Positions 53,253 to 61,885 of a stretch of DNA of 64,000 nt are shown piece by piece. Where the stretch lies: assembly GCF_900116205.1 (NCBI RefSeq), contig NZ_FOZS01000002.1, positions 1,054,001 through 1,118,000 on the forward strand. Direction: 5' to 3'. Made by a program: the position numbers and the translations under genes. This DNA comes from Halostagnicola kamekurae. Lineage in GTDB: Archaea; Halobacteriota; Halobacteria; Halobacteriales; Natrialbaceae. Under the pieces are notes generated by a model. It made no database searches, had not been told where the DNA came from, and saw only the letters and a list, made by a program, of their open reading frames with translations. Numbering within the stretch: position 1 is the first letter of the stretch; each line of letters opens with the position of its first letter.

Positions 53253-54056
53253 ATGGACGAACTCGAGCGAGCCGACGAGCGGGCGGCGTGTGCGCTTCGC
53301 GCGGCGAGAGCAGGCGCTTCGGTCGCCGAGGAGTCGTTTCGCACGACGCTCGACGTCGAGACCAAAGGCGAGAAGACCGACGTCGTCACGCAGGCGGACC
53401 GCGACGCACAGGACGCCGTCATCGAAGCGATTCGAGGGGAGTTCCCAGACGATCCGATCGTCGGCGAGGAGGAAGGCGCGCTCAAGGAGGTCCCCGAATC
53501 GGGGCCGGCCTGGATCGTCGATCCGATCGACGGGACGAGCAACTACGTTCGCGGCCTGCGGATCTTCGGCACCGCAGTCGCGGCGGTGATCGACGGCGAA
53601 CCGGTCGCCGGGGCGATCGACCTTCCCGCACTGGGGGATACCTACCGGGCCGGGCCGTCGGGGGTCTACCGGAACGACCGCGGGATCTCGGTCAGCGAGA
53701 CCGCGGATCCCGAAGCTGCGACCGTCTCCCCGACGTTCTGGTGGGGGTTCGACCAGCGCGATCAGTACGCCGCCGCTACCCGCGAAGTCGTCGAGCGGTT
53801 CGGCGACATGCGACGCTTCGGCAGCGCCCAGGCCACCCTCGCGACGGTCGCCTGCGGCGGTCTCGACGGCACGGTGACGAATCTCCCGACTAATTCCTGG
53901 GACACCGTCGCCGGCGTCGCGATGATCCGGGAGGCCGGCGGCACCGTCACGGACCTCGATGGCGAGCGCTGGCGCCACGACAGCGTCGGGTTGGTGGCCT
54001 CGAACGGCGCAATCCACGAAGAACTGCTCGAGGCCGCGCAGGCGATCGACGACTGA
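53253..54056 (+). CDS. inositol monophosphatase / fructose-1,6-bisphosphatase family enzyme
   Basis: 267 aa from the ATG at 53253; the longer frame upstream is not conserved. IMPase motifs: TQADRDAQDAVIEAIR, VGEEEG, the metal-binding WIVDPIDGTSNYVRG and the late TNSWDTVAGVAMIREAGGTV. It hydrolyses inositol phosphate or a related sugar phosphate with Mg2+; in archaea many are dual IMPase/FBPase. A T-rich CCTTTTCG lies about 30 bases before the start. Confidence 0.92.
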   Translation: MDELERADERAACALRAARAGASVAEESFRTTLDVETKGEKTDVVTQADRDAQDAVIEAIRGEFPDDPIVGEEEGALKEVPESGPAWIVDPIDGTSNYVRGLRIFGTAVAAVIDGEPVAGAIDLPALGDTYRAGPSGVYRNDRGISVSETADPEAATVSPTFWWGFDQRDQYAAATREVVERFGDMRRFGSAQATLATVACGGLDGTVTNLPTNSWDTVAGVAMIREAGGTVTDLDGERWRHDSVGLVASNGAIHEELLEAAQAIDD

Positions 54057-54252
54057 GAGTCGACCCGACCGTCGGTGGTCGGGCCGACTCGAGCGATCGG
54101 CGGTCCCCCTTCGATCAAGTAATTGACGGCTAAAATTCGACAGAAGCGACCGAGGACGGGACTTCGTGGCGAGAGCCCGGGCACGAGTTGCCCGGCTTCT
54201 ATCCGTCCACGAAACCGGAAACTGTAAGCGGTCCCCGCAACGGATATCGGTC

Positions 54253-55380
54253 ATGGACGACCTCATCGAACGGTACGGTCCGGTACGGGTCTGGGCCGCG
54301 ACCGTCGCACTCCTCGCGTCAGCGATCACGCTTGGGGCGATCCTCTTTCCGCAGCGAGTGTACGTCGATATCATCTGGCAGTACTTCTGGGGACCGGTGG
54401 TCGCCGACGCCCACGGCTGGGACTGCGTTACGTGGGCCGGTGGGAATCCGGTCGAGTGTGCGACCGCGCCGAACGCCGCCGGGCCGACCGCTTCGCCGGG
54501 GTACACCTTCCAGTCGTACGCGGGCTACATCCCGACGCTCGTCATCCTGTTAGTCGGGATCATCTTCATCGTCGACTGGCTTGACATCGACCGGTACCGC
54601 GCGGGCTTTTACGGCCTGTTCCCGTTCTTCCTGTTCGGCGGCGTGCTTCGAGTCGTCGAGGACGCGAACGTCGCGGCCTACACCGCGACCGGTGAGCTCC
54701 CCATCCAGATGCCCTGGAACGGCATCCTGATCAGCCCGCTCATCTACTTCACCGTCTTTTTCTTCACGCTCTTCGCCGTCGTCGTCTCGGTCTGGCTCGA
54801 GCGCAACGACTACGTCTCGGGCTACGAGTACCCGCTCGCGGGAATCGGAACGCTCGCGCTCGCGTCCTCGCTCGGCTATCTGGGCTACCTCGCGGTGACG
54901 GAGTCGTACGTGGAGTTCTACCCCGGCCTGTTGGTCGCTACCCTTGGCGGCGCGACGATCGCGACGGCGATAACGTGGCTGTTGATACAGCGGTTCGCAC
55001 CCGGTATTAACCGCGGAACGGAGTACATGGGAATCGTCGTCATCTGGGCCCACGCCGTCGACGGCGTCGCGAACGTCATCGGCCTCGACTGGGCGACCGT
55101 CTTCGGTCACGATTACAATCTCATCCCGAAACATCCGATAAACCGATGGATCGTCAATACGACCGGCTCCGTCCTCCCCGAAAACATCCTCGCGGTGACG
55201 GGCGACGCGTGGCCGTTCTTGCTCGTGAAACTCGCCGCCGCCGTCTTCGTCATCTGGATCTTCGACGAGACGGTGTTCGAAGACAGCCCGCGCTACGCGA
55301 TACTGCTCATGATCACCGTCGTCGCGGTCGGGCTCGGTCCCGGAACGCGAGACATGATCAGAGCGACGTTCGGCGTCTGA
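54253..55380 (+). CDS. DUF63-family membrane protein
   Basis: 375 aa. About eight membrane helices: after [20 protein letters not shown] comes a lumen-side loop with two cysteines ([20 protein letters not shown]), then helices around [18 protein letters not shown]. Contains the family segment [18 protein letters not shown]. No known function. The start at 54253 is favoured over the longer frame because upstream residues are basic and non-conserved. Transcribed just before the Nop5 gene but separated by 171 bp. Confidence 0.78.
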   Translation: MDDLIERYGPVRVWAATVALLASAITLGAILFPQRVYVDIIWQYFWGPVVADAHGWDCVTWAGGNPVECATAPNAAGPTASPGYTFQSYAGYIPTLVILLVGIIFIVDWLDIDRYRAGFYGLFPFFLFGGVLRVVEDANVAAYTATGELPIQMPWNGILISPLIYFTVFFFTLFAVVVSVWLERNDYVSGYEYPLAGIGTLALASSLGYLGYLAVTESYVEFYPGLLVATLGGATIATAITWLLIQRFAPGINRGTEYMGIVVIWAHAVDGVANVIGLDWATVFGHDYNLIPKHPINRWIVNTTGSVLPENILAVTGDAWPFLLVKLAAAVFVIWIFDETVFEDSPRYAILLMITVVAVGLGPGTRDMIRATFGV

Positions 55381-55551
55381 ACTCTGGCACTGTTCTCTCG
55401 CCCCCGTCCTCGTTTGCCGATCGTCGTTTGAATCGACTCGAGCGCCGTTCTCATTCCGTTCGCCGAACGACGAACGGCCGTGTGAACCGACGGCGAGCGG
55501 CACGACCGACCGAGCGGGGCCTTTAATCGCGCGCGGCGGAAACGGACGAGC

Positions 55552-56460
55552 ATGACTGAATCATCGGGATGGTTCGCCGCCCTCGCGGCCGACCCCGACG
55601 CGGACGACGACGCGCTCGTCGCCGCGATACGCGACGGCAGCGCCGACGAACCGGACTCCTGGCCCGATAGCGCCGTCGACGAAGGCGTGGTCGAAGACGA
55701 AGACGCCTACTACGACCGTCTCCACCGGGCAACGATGACCGCGACTCGAGCGGCCGTCACCGAGCGCGAGCGGGCCGACGACAGCCAGTTGATCCACGCG
55801 ATCCGAGCGATGGACGACTGCCAGCGGACCGCGAACGAACTCGCAGAGCGGGTCGCGGAGTGGGGCGGCACGCTCGATCCCGACGCCGGCTCGGGGATCG
55901 AGTACGCGCGAGACCTCGCGGCCACCGAGCCCGAGCCGGGCGAGACCGCCGTCGTCTCGCTGGCCGAACAGGTAGTCGACCTCGAGGCGGAAGCCGAGCG
56001 GCTGCGTGCGTACGTCGAGCAGACGATGCCGACCGTCGCGCCGAATCTGGCCGCGCTGGCCGGGCCCGTACTCGGGGCGAGGCTCGTCTCGCTTGCCGGC
56101 GGCCTCGAGTCGCTGGCGAAGAAACCGAGCGGGACCGTGCAGGTGCTGGGTGCCGAAGACGCGCTGTTCGCGCACCTCCGCGGGCACGCTCCCTCGCCGA
56201 AACACGGGATCATCTACATGCACGACGGCGTTCGCGGAACGGCCCCGGAGAATCGCGGCTCCGCGGCGCGCGCCCTGGCGGGGAAGCTCTCCATCGCCGC
56301 GCGCGTCGATCACTACTCGGGCGAGTACCGGCCCGACCTCGAGGCCGAACTGACCGAGCGACTCGAGACGATTCGCGCTCGCACCGGCGACGAGTACGAC
56401 GGTGGGAACGGCGATAGCGATGCAGTCGAGGGAACGAACGGAGGGGAGATGGATGAGTAA
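55552..56460 (+). CDS. nop5: Nop5 (Nop56/58 homologue) of the box C/D RNP
   Basis: 302 aa. A haloarchaeal N-terminal region (SGWFAALAADPDADDDALVA), a central coiled-coil, then the Nop domain with GPVLGARLVSLAGGLESLAKKPSGT and the GAEDALFAHLRG (equivalent of GAEKALF) signature, and HGIIYMHDGVRG. An acidic tail replaces the eukaryotic Lys-rich one. It assembles box C/D guide RNAs with fibrillarin and L7Ae for 2'-O-methylation of rRNA and tRNA. Overlaps the fibrillarin gene by 8 bp. TATA-like CCTTTAATC lies about 30 bases upstream. Confidence 0.93.
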   Translation: MTESSGWFAALAADPDADDDALVAAIRDGSADEPDSWPDSAVDEGVVEDEDAYYDRLHRATMTATRAAVTERERADDSQLIHAIRAMDDCQRTANELAERVAEWGGTLDPDAGSGIEYARDLAATEPEPGETAVVSLAEQVVDLEAEAERLRAYVEQTMPTVAPNLAALAGPVLGARLVSLAGGLESLAKKPSGTVQVLGAEDALFAHLRGHAPSPKHGIIYMHDGVRGTAPENRGSAARALAGKLSIAARVDHYSGEYRPDLEAELTERLETIRARTGDEYDGGNGDSDAVEGTNGGEMDE

Positions 56461-57094
56461 ACTCCCAAACGGCATCCAGCGACGGCAGATCGACGGCGAG
56501 GACCGACTCACCACTCGAGGGTCGCCGGTCTACGGGGAACCGACCGACGGCGAGTGGCGCGCGTGGGACCCCCATCGGTCGAAACTCGGCGCGATGATCG
56601 AACTCGGGATGGACCACGGCCTCGAGGGCGGCGAGACGGTGTTGTATCTCGGCGCGGCGAGTGGAACGACGGTGAGCCACGTCGCCGACTTCGCGGGGCC
56701 GACCTACGCGGTGGAGTTCGCTCCCCGACCCGCCCGCGAACTCCTCTCGGCCGCCGAGTCGCGACCGAACCTGTTTCCGCTGTTGAAAGACGCTCGCAAG
56801 CCGGACACGTACGCCCACGTCGTCGAGTCCGGCGTCGACGCGATCGTACAGGACGTCGCAACTCGCGGGCAAGCACGCGTCGCGCTCGAAAATCGAAGAT
56901 TTCTGGCCGACGACGGCCGCCTGTTGCTCGCGATCAAAGCGCGAAGCGAAGACGTGACGCGGGAGCCGGCGAACGTCTTCGCGAACGCTCGAGACGAACT
57001 GACGGAAGACGAGATGGGGTACGAACTCATCGAGAGCCAGCGGGTAGACGATTATCACACCGACCACCTCGCAGTCGTCGCACGGCCGAAGTGA
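56453..57094 (+). CDS. flpA: fibrillarin (box C/D RNA-guided 2'-O-methyltransferase)
   Basis: 213 aa. SAM-dependent methyltransferase with [18 protein letters not shown] as motif [18 protein letters not shown] and [19 protein letters not shown] in later motifs. The catalytic subunit paired with Nop5 encoded just upstream; the 8-bp overlap implies co-translation of the two in fixed ratio. The ATG at 56453 gives the expected start ([11 protein letters not shown]). Confidence 0.94.
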   Translation: MSKLPNGIQRRQIDGEDRLTTRGSPVYGEPTDGEWRAWDPHRSKLGAMIELGMDHGLEGGETVLYLGAASGTTVSHVADFAGPTYAVEFAPRPARELLSAAESRPNLFPLLKDARKPDTYAHVVESGVDAIVQDVATRGQARVALENRRFLADDGRLLLAIKARSEDVTREPANVFANARDELTEDEMGYELIESQRVDDYHTDHLAVVARPK

Positions 57095-57183
57095 CCGCGT
57101 TCGAAAGCTATCTCCCACCGTCCTGCCGACCGATGCGGTCGAGTCCAAACCGTATTTACCGCCGCGGAGTAAACCCACAGACG

Positions 57184-58266
57184 ATGGAACGCGGGTCCTC
57201 GGAATCGTTCACACGGATGGGCACACTGGGCATCGAAGAGGAATGTTTCGTCGTCGACGCCGACGGACGGCCCACGAGCGGGACGGACGAACTCGTCTAC
57301 GAACACGACCCGCCCGAAGTGCTCGAGGGGCGACTCGATCACGAACTGTTCAAGTTCGTCATCGAAACCCAGACGCCGCTGATCGAGCGCCCCGAAGACG
57401 CGCGAGAGGCGCTCCTCGAGATCCGGCGGGCGCTGGTCGAGCACGCCGAGGCCCACGGCTACCGGATCGCCGCCGCGGGGCTGCACCCGCTCGCGAAGTG
57501 GCGCGAACTCGAGCACGCCGAGAAGCCGCGGTACCAGTCCCAGCTCGACCGGATCCAGTACCCACAGCACCGCAACACAACTGCGGGCGTCCACGTACAC
57601 GTCGGCGTCGACGACGCCGACAAGGCGGTCTGGATCGCGAACGAACTCCGGTGGTACGTCCCGATCATGCTCGCGCTCTCTGCGAACTCGCCGTACTGGT
57701 GCGGGTTCGACACTGGCCTCGAGTCGGCTCGGGCGAAGATTTTCGAAGCCCTGCCGAACACGGGGATGCCGACCCACTTCGAGGACTACGAGGCCTTCGA
57801 CACCTTCGAGCGGCGGATGCTCGAGACGGACTCGATCCGCGACCGGGGCGAACTCTGGTACGACGTCCGCCCGCACACCGAACACGGGACCGTCGAGATC
57901 CGAACGCCCGACGGGCAGGCCGATCCGAACGTCGTCCTCGCGTTCGTCGAGTACGCCCACGCACTGGTCGAAGCGCTCGCCGAGGAGTACGAGGACGGAA
58001 CGCCGGGCCGAAGACACCGACGCGAACTCTTAGACGAGAACAAGTGGCGGGCGATCCGCTACGGCCACGACGCGACGTTCATCGACCGCGACCTCGAGGG
58101 AACGATCGGACTGGGAGAAGTCGTCGACCGCGAGTGCGAACGGCTCGGAATCGACGGAATCAAAGCCGTCTACGAGGCCCCGAGCGGCGCCGAGTCCCAG
58201 CGACGGCTGCGACAGACTCGCGGCGAGGACGCGCTCTGTGACTCGTTGTTCCTCGAGGCAGCGTAA
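57184..58266 (+). CDS. gshA: glutamate--cysteine ligase (gamma-glutamylcysteine synthetase)
   Basis: 360 aa GCS2-type enzyme. [17 protein letters not shown] is the first catalytic block (Glu cluster); [15 protein letters not shown], the metal/substrate loop [10 protein letters not shown], then [23 protein letters not shown], and [18 protein letters not shown]. It joins Glu and Cys to give gamma-glutamylcysteine, the main low-molecular-weight thiol of haloarchaea, which lack glutathione. TATA-like CCGTATTTACC sits about 30 bases upstream, so a leaderless transcript starts near 57184. Confidence 0.93.
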   Translation: MERGSSESFTRMGTLGIEEECFVVDADGRPTSGTDELVYEHDPPEVLEGRLDHELFKFVIETQTPLIERPEDAREALLEIRRALVEHAEAHGYRIAAAGLHPLAKWRELEHAEKPRYQSQLDRIQYPQHRNTTAGVHVHVGVDDADKAVWIANELRWYVPIMLALSANSPYWCGFDTGLESARAKIFEALPNTGMPTHFEDYEAFDTFERRMLETDSIRDRGELWYDVRPHTEHGTVEIRTPDGQADPNVVLAFVEYAHALVEALAEEYEDGTPGRRHRRELLDENKWRAIRYGHDATFIDRDLEGTIGLGEVVDRECERLGIDGIKAVYEAPSGAESQRRLRQTRGEDALCDSLFLEAA

Positions 58267-58355
58267 CGGAATCGAGTGGAATCGCGCGCGTTCACCGTTC
58301 AGGCGGCCGTCAGCAAACCTTTAACAGTACGGATGACTTAACTCAACGGAGAGAC

Positions 58356-58934
58356 ATGGCTTCGGACGAGATCGACGGCCACCAGCCAGACGATTCGGAC
58401 GATCGCAGCGAGGGGGCGACGGGCCCCGGCGGGTCTGGCGACCGGCCGCGCGAAACGGCTGCTGACGAGGTCGACCAGCGGATCGTCGATCTCCTCTCGT
58501 GGATCCTCGATACGGAGACGCGGGCGAAGATCTACGTTTACTTGCTGGCCAACGCCGGGAGCACGTCCGAGGAGGTCGCGAAGGGGACCGGCCTCTACCC
58601 GAGCACCGTCCGCGAGGCGCTCGCGGAACTGCACGAGGAAGACCGCGTCATCCGTGAAAAACGCGCCAGCGAGGGCGCGGGAAACAACCCATACGAGTAC
58701 ACGGCGATTCAGCCGAGCGAACTCGTCGGCGGCGTCGTCGATCAGGTCCAACAGGAGCTAAACACCATCTTCACGCTCGACAGACTGCTCGATCGAGACC
58801 GGGCGACGGAACTCGAGGGCGACGGAGACGTCGATCCGGTCACGATCACGGTCGACGACGAGAGTTCCGAGGGGGAATCCGACGACGAGACAGAACCCGA
58901 CGACGATTCAGCGTCGCGTTCGAGTAGCGACTGA
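58356..58934 (+). CDS. winged-helix transcriptional regulator
   Basis: 192 aa. A disordered acidic N-terminus, then a winged helix: DLLSWILDTETRAKIYVYLLANAGS, EEVAKGTGLYPSTVREALAELHEEDRVI, REKRASEGAGNNPYEYTAI, ending in a short helix and an acidic tail (ESSEGESDDETEPDDDS). Pattern like ArsR-type and haloarchaeal HTH proteins without metal cysteines. TATA-like CCTTTAACA is about 39 bases upstream, with GGAGA five bases from the ATG. Target genes unknown. Confidence 0.8.
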   Translation: MASDEIDGHQPDDSDDRSEGATGPGGSGDRPRETAADEVDQRIVDLLSWILDTETRAKIYVYLLANAGSTSEEVAKGTGLYPSTVREALAELHEEDRVIREKRASEGAGNNPYEYTAIQPSELVGGVVDQVQQELNTIFTLDRLLDRDRATELEGDGDVDPVTITVDDESSEGESDDETEPDDDSASRSSSD

Positions 58935-59044
58935 CTGCTCGTTCTCAAAGTAGCAGGCTGAACTCGAGCGAGACCACCGCTCAACGTTCTTTCGCCAGAT
59001 GGAGTGTCGTAGGTATCAGCGTTCGCGATCGGCTGTCGCCCCTC

Positions 59045-60190
59045 TCAGTCGTGGATTCCGAGAATCCCCGGACGCTCGAGTTCGAGGTCTCGGTCGACCG
59101 CTCGAGCGGTCACCGTCGGCCACTGGCCGGTGGTCGTCAGCGGTTCGAACCCGTCGTCTGTGACGAGGACAGTCCCCTCGCTCTTTGCCCCCTGAACCGT
59201 CGGATTCCAGGCGTATGCCATCGGCGTCCGGACGGCCGCCTCGAGGTCCGGCGTGGCGATCCACTCCCGGCCAGCGAATCCGGCCGCACCGCCCTGATGG
59301 TGGTTCTGCCACTCGCCGTCCCAGCCGACCGCGTCGTAGGCGTGCTGAATTGCTTCGAAGACGTCGCCAGCGGCACCTGCTGCGGCTGAGGTTTTCGTCT
59401 CGCTCGAGTCTGTTTCCACCGAATACACGCTCGAGGTGGCACACTCCCGCGTGGCCGCGAGGGCCGTTGTCTCGACGCGAGTCGCGGCCTCGTGGCGCCC
59501 CTCGAGCCACTCGGGCGGATCGAACGCGACGGTTCGGGTACAACTCGCGTGCAGTCCGTCTCGCTCCGCGGTCACCGAGACGAGCGCGTAGTCGCCCAGT
59601 TGCTCGCGTTTGGGCGTGTAGTGGCGATACGTCGGGGCACGCTCGGAGCCGCCGACGAGCACCACTGGGGCTTCGATCTCTCGAGCCGAGAGCGCGACTC
59701 GCAGCGCCGAGGCGACCTCGTGTTCGGTGTCCTCGCTCTGTAGTTCGTGACACACCGATTCGACGGCGGCGGCGGTTTCCGCGCCGAGGTCGCGGTATCG
59801 CTCTCGGTCCTGCTCGGTAAGGGGTTGGCGAAGCGCGCTCGAGTCGACGCGTTCGAACCACGGGAGGTCGATATCGGCTGCGGCGTTTTCGCCGGCGTAT
59901 TCGGCGAGTGCGTCCGCGAGGTCCGTTTCGTACCACGGGAACCGCTCGATTTCGGGTGTTTGTTCGAGATCGGGACACTCCTCGGTAAGGATCCGGTCGG
60001 CTTCGATGTTGTCGGCGAGCAGCGTCAGTTCGTCGCCGTCGTAGCCGATCGCCGCGACGCCGGCGTCGGCCGATCGATCGACGACGTTCGAACCGCCCGT
60101 GAGCCAGGCGAAGGAGTTCGGCCGGGCGAACCAGATCGAGTCGAGGTCGCGATCCTCGAGATAGTCCTCGAGTCGCTCGAGTTTTTCCAT
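59045..60190 (-). CDS. M24-type creatinase/aminopeptidase-fold protein lacking metal ligands
   Basis: 381 aa from MEKLERLEDYLEDRD; upstream residues to 60295 are basic and non-conserved. N-terminal creatinase-like domain (DLDSIWFARPNSFAWLTGGS), then the pita-bread domain. Where active enzymes have D-x-G...D-x-T-R it reads ALVSVTAERDGLHASCTRTV, so both Asp ligands are replaced (Ser, Ser). The His region HHQGGAAGF and the last Glu of KSEGTVLVTDDG remain, but the middle Glu (E-P) reads NP. It is probably not a dinuclear metallopeptidase; a regulatory or binding role is likely. Motif alignment was by eye. Confidence 0.8.
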   Translation of the reverse strand: MEKLERLEDYLEDRDLDSIWFARPNSFAWLTGGSNVVDRSADAGVAAIGYDGDELTLLADNIEADRILTEECPDLEQTPEIERFPWYETDLADALAEYAGENAAADIDLPWFERVDSSALRQPLTEQDRERYRDLGAETAAAVESVCHELQSEDTEHEVASALRVALSAREIEAPVVLVGGSERAPTYRHYTPKREQLGDYALVSVTAERDGLHASCTRTVAFDPPEWLEGRHEAATRVETTALAATRECATSSVYSVETDSSETKTSAAAGAAGDVFEAIQHAYDAVGWDGEWQNHHQGGAAGFAGREWIATPDLEAAVRTPMAYAWNPTVQGAKSEGTVLVTDDGFEPLTTTGQWPTVTARAVDRDLELERPGILGIHD

Positions 60191-60594
60191 GCCGGGTGCT
60201 TGCGTGGCTGGCTCTTGAATGCGACGAAGCCGCTTCTTTTTCCGGTCTCGAGAATAGGGCTCGATGGAGGGGATTAATTTTGCTAAGAACGCCATGGCTT
60301 TCGCGTGTCTGACTCAGGATGACAATATCTGACTTATGCTGGCAACACTGATTTCCACACCGCTCACGGGTCACTACGTTCCCCGTTCACATTTCGAGAT
60401 CCTCACTACGTTCGGATCCCGCACTCCCCAACCGATTCGGTCACTCGCATGCTCGTTCCCTCATCCCTCGCACGGCTTCCGATCGCGGTTCCGAACCGCG
60501 ATCGGGCGCGCGCCACCGTGGATGGATATCTCGGTCTGGAGTTCGCGAAAATCAGTCCCGGTCCACTGCAACTAGTCGTCCGTCCCGAACATCC
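60191..60594. other. 404-bp intergenic region with a long hairpin
   Basis: No coding pattern on either strand. Contains the 12-bp hairpin at 60479-60505 and an AT-rich GATTAATTTTGC near 60271. The plus strand is repetitive in TCACT/ACTACG motifs often seen in noncoding haloarchaeal DNA. Confidence 0.45.
60479..60505. repeat. 12-bp perfect inverted repeat, 3-base loop
   Basis: CCGATCGCGGTT-CCG-AACCGCGATCGG is the longest perfect hairpin found in the window, 90 bases past the tyrS stop. It may be a transcription end or processing signal for tyrS, or a larger element's end. Confidence 0.5.
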
Positions 60595-61575
60595 TCAGGA
60601 GCGAATCTCCCGAAGCTTCTGGCGGCCCGGTTCGATCAGCTCGTCGAGGTAGCTCGCGAGGGTCCCCTTCGCGTCCGCGGGGTGGAGTTCGCCCGACTCG
60701 AGGTCTGCCTCGAGCGCCTCGTACCGTTCGTAGCTGATGTTCCCCCCGTACTCGTCGGGGCGCTCGACGACGATTTCGCTAAAGCGCGGGAAGACGTGGT
60801 ACTCGAACAGTTCGAGGACCGGGTTCTCGAGGTCGCCCTCGGGATCCGCGGTCGGCGGACAGAACGCGGAATTTACCTTCTCCTCGAGTTCCTCGGTCGA
60901 GTCCTCCATCGAGATGGTGACGCCGTCGCTCGAGGACATCTTCCCCTCGCCGGTCGTGAGGTCGGCGACGATCGGCGTGTGCAACGCGGGGCGAACGTCG
61001 TATCCCAGTTCGGGCAGCTCCTCGCGCGCGAGCATGTGGACCTTGCGCTGGTCGATCCCGCCCACAGCGAGGTCCAGATCGAGGTACTCGATGTCCAGGG
61101 TCTGCATCAGCGGGTAGACGACGTGGCTCACCTTCGCGGTGTCGCCGCCCTGAATTTCGGCCATCGCGCGCTGGGCGCGGTTCAGCGTCGTCTCGAGTTC
61201 GAGTGTATGGAGATCGAGCGTGTACTCCTCGTCGAGTTGGAACTCGGAGCCGTAGACGAACTCCGCCGAGTCCTCGTCGAGCCCATAGGCGATGAACTGG
61301 GCTTTCATCTGCTCTGCGGTCTCGCGGATCTCCTCGAAGGTCCCCTTGCCGTTCAGGTAGGCGTGGACGTCCGCGAGCAAGACGACGACCTCGAGGCCGG
61401 CATCCTGCAAATCGATCAGCTTGTTCGCGGTTAGAAGATGCCCGAGATGCAAGACTCCCGAGGGTTCGTAGCCGACGTAGGCGCGCTTGCCCGCCGGATC
61501 GGCGGCGAGTTCCCGTACCTCCTCGTCGGTGACGACCTCCTCGGCGTTTCGCATAATCAGCTCATACGCGTCCAT
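60595..61575 (-). CDS. tyrS: tyrosyl-tRNA synthetase
   Basis: 326 aa class I aminoacyl-tRNA synthetase of archaeal type. HIGH-type motif HLGH at residues 43-46 (VLHLGHLLTANKL), tyrosine-binding residues in EYTLDLHTLE and YPLMQTLDIEYL, the KMSSS loop at 212-216 (GEGKMSSSDGV), and a short C-terminal region (DELIEPGRQKLREIRS) without the bacterial S4 domain. TATA-like ATAAATC lies about 28 bases before the ATG. All catalytic motifs are intact. Confidence 0.96.
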   Translation of the reverse strand: MDAYELIMRNAEEVVTDEEVRELAADPAGKRAYVGYEPSGVLHLGHLLTANKLIDLQDAGLEVVVLLADVHAYLNGKGTFEEIRETAEQMKAQFIAYGLDEDSAEFVYGSEFQLDEEYTLDLHTLELETTLNRAQRAMAEIQGGDTAKVSHVVYPLMQTLDIEYLDLDLAVGGIDQRKVHMLAREELPELGYDVRPALHTPIVADLTTGEGKMSSSDGVTISMEDSTEELEEKVNSAFCPPTADPEGDLENPVLELFEYHVFPRFSEIVVERPDEYGGNISYERYEALEADLESGELHPADAKGTLASYLDELIEPGRQKLREIRS

Positions 61576-61885
61576 AGGTGGACCAACCGCGGCAGGGATT
61601 TATGCGTTCTTGAACGGTGCCACCGATTCTGGGGGTCTTCCCAGGCGCAAAGCGCCCCGGTACATCCTGGGCGTGTCACTGGGCAGAACTCGCACAACTC
61701 ACCCCGGACTTTTAGGTATTCGTCCGTTGACTTCGTAGTATACGATTTCCCCTTCGGGGACCAGACCGAATCCGTCGCCCACTGCTGAGTCGTTGCGACC
61801 CGCCGTCCCGTCGCTCTCGCTGATCTCGTTGTGACCACCTGATACGTACTCCGGAGATTCCCCGAGGCAGGACACGATAGTGATC
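61576..61885. other. 310-bp divergent region between tyrS and a kinase, with alternative stems
   Basis: No secure ORF. On the minus strand, CCTAAAAG (around 61711-61718) could be a second, more distal promoter. Between it and tyrS the stretch 61629-61671 contains CTGGG (629-633), CCCAGG (640-645) with inner GCGC-AAA-GCGC, and CCTGGG (666-671), so CCCAG can pair with either neighbour. Confidence 0.35.
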
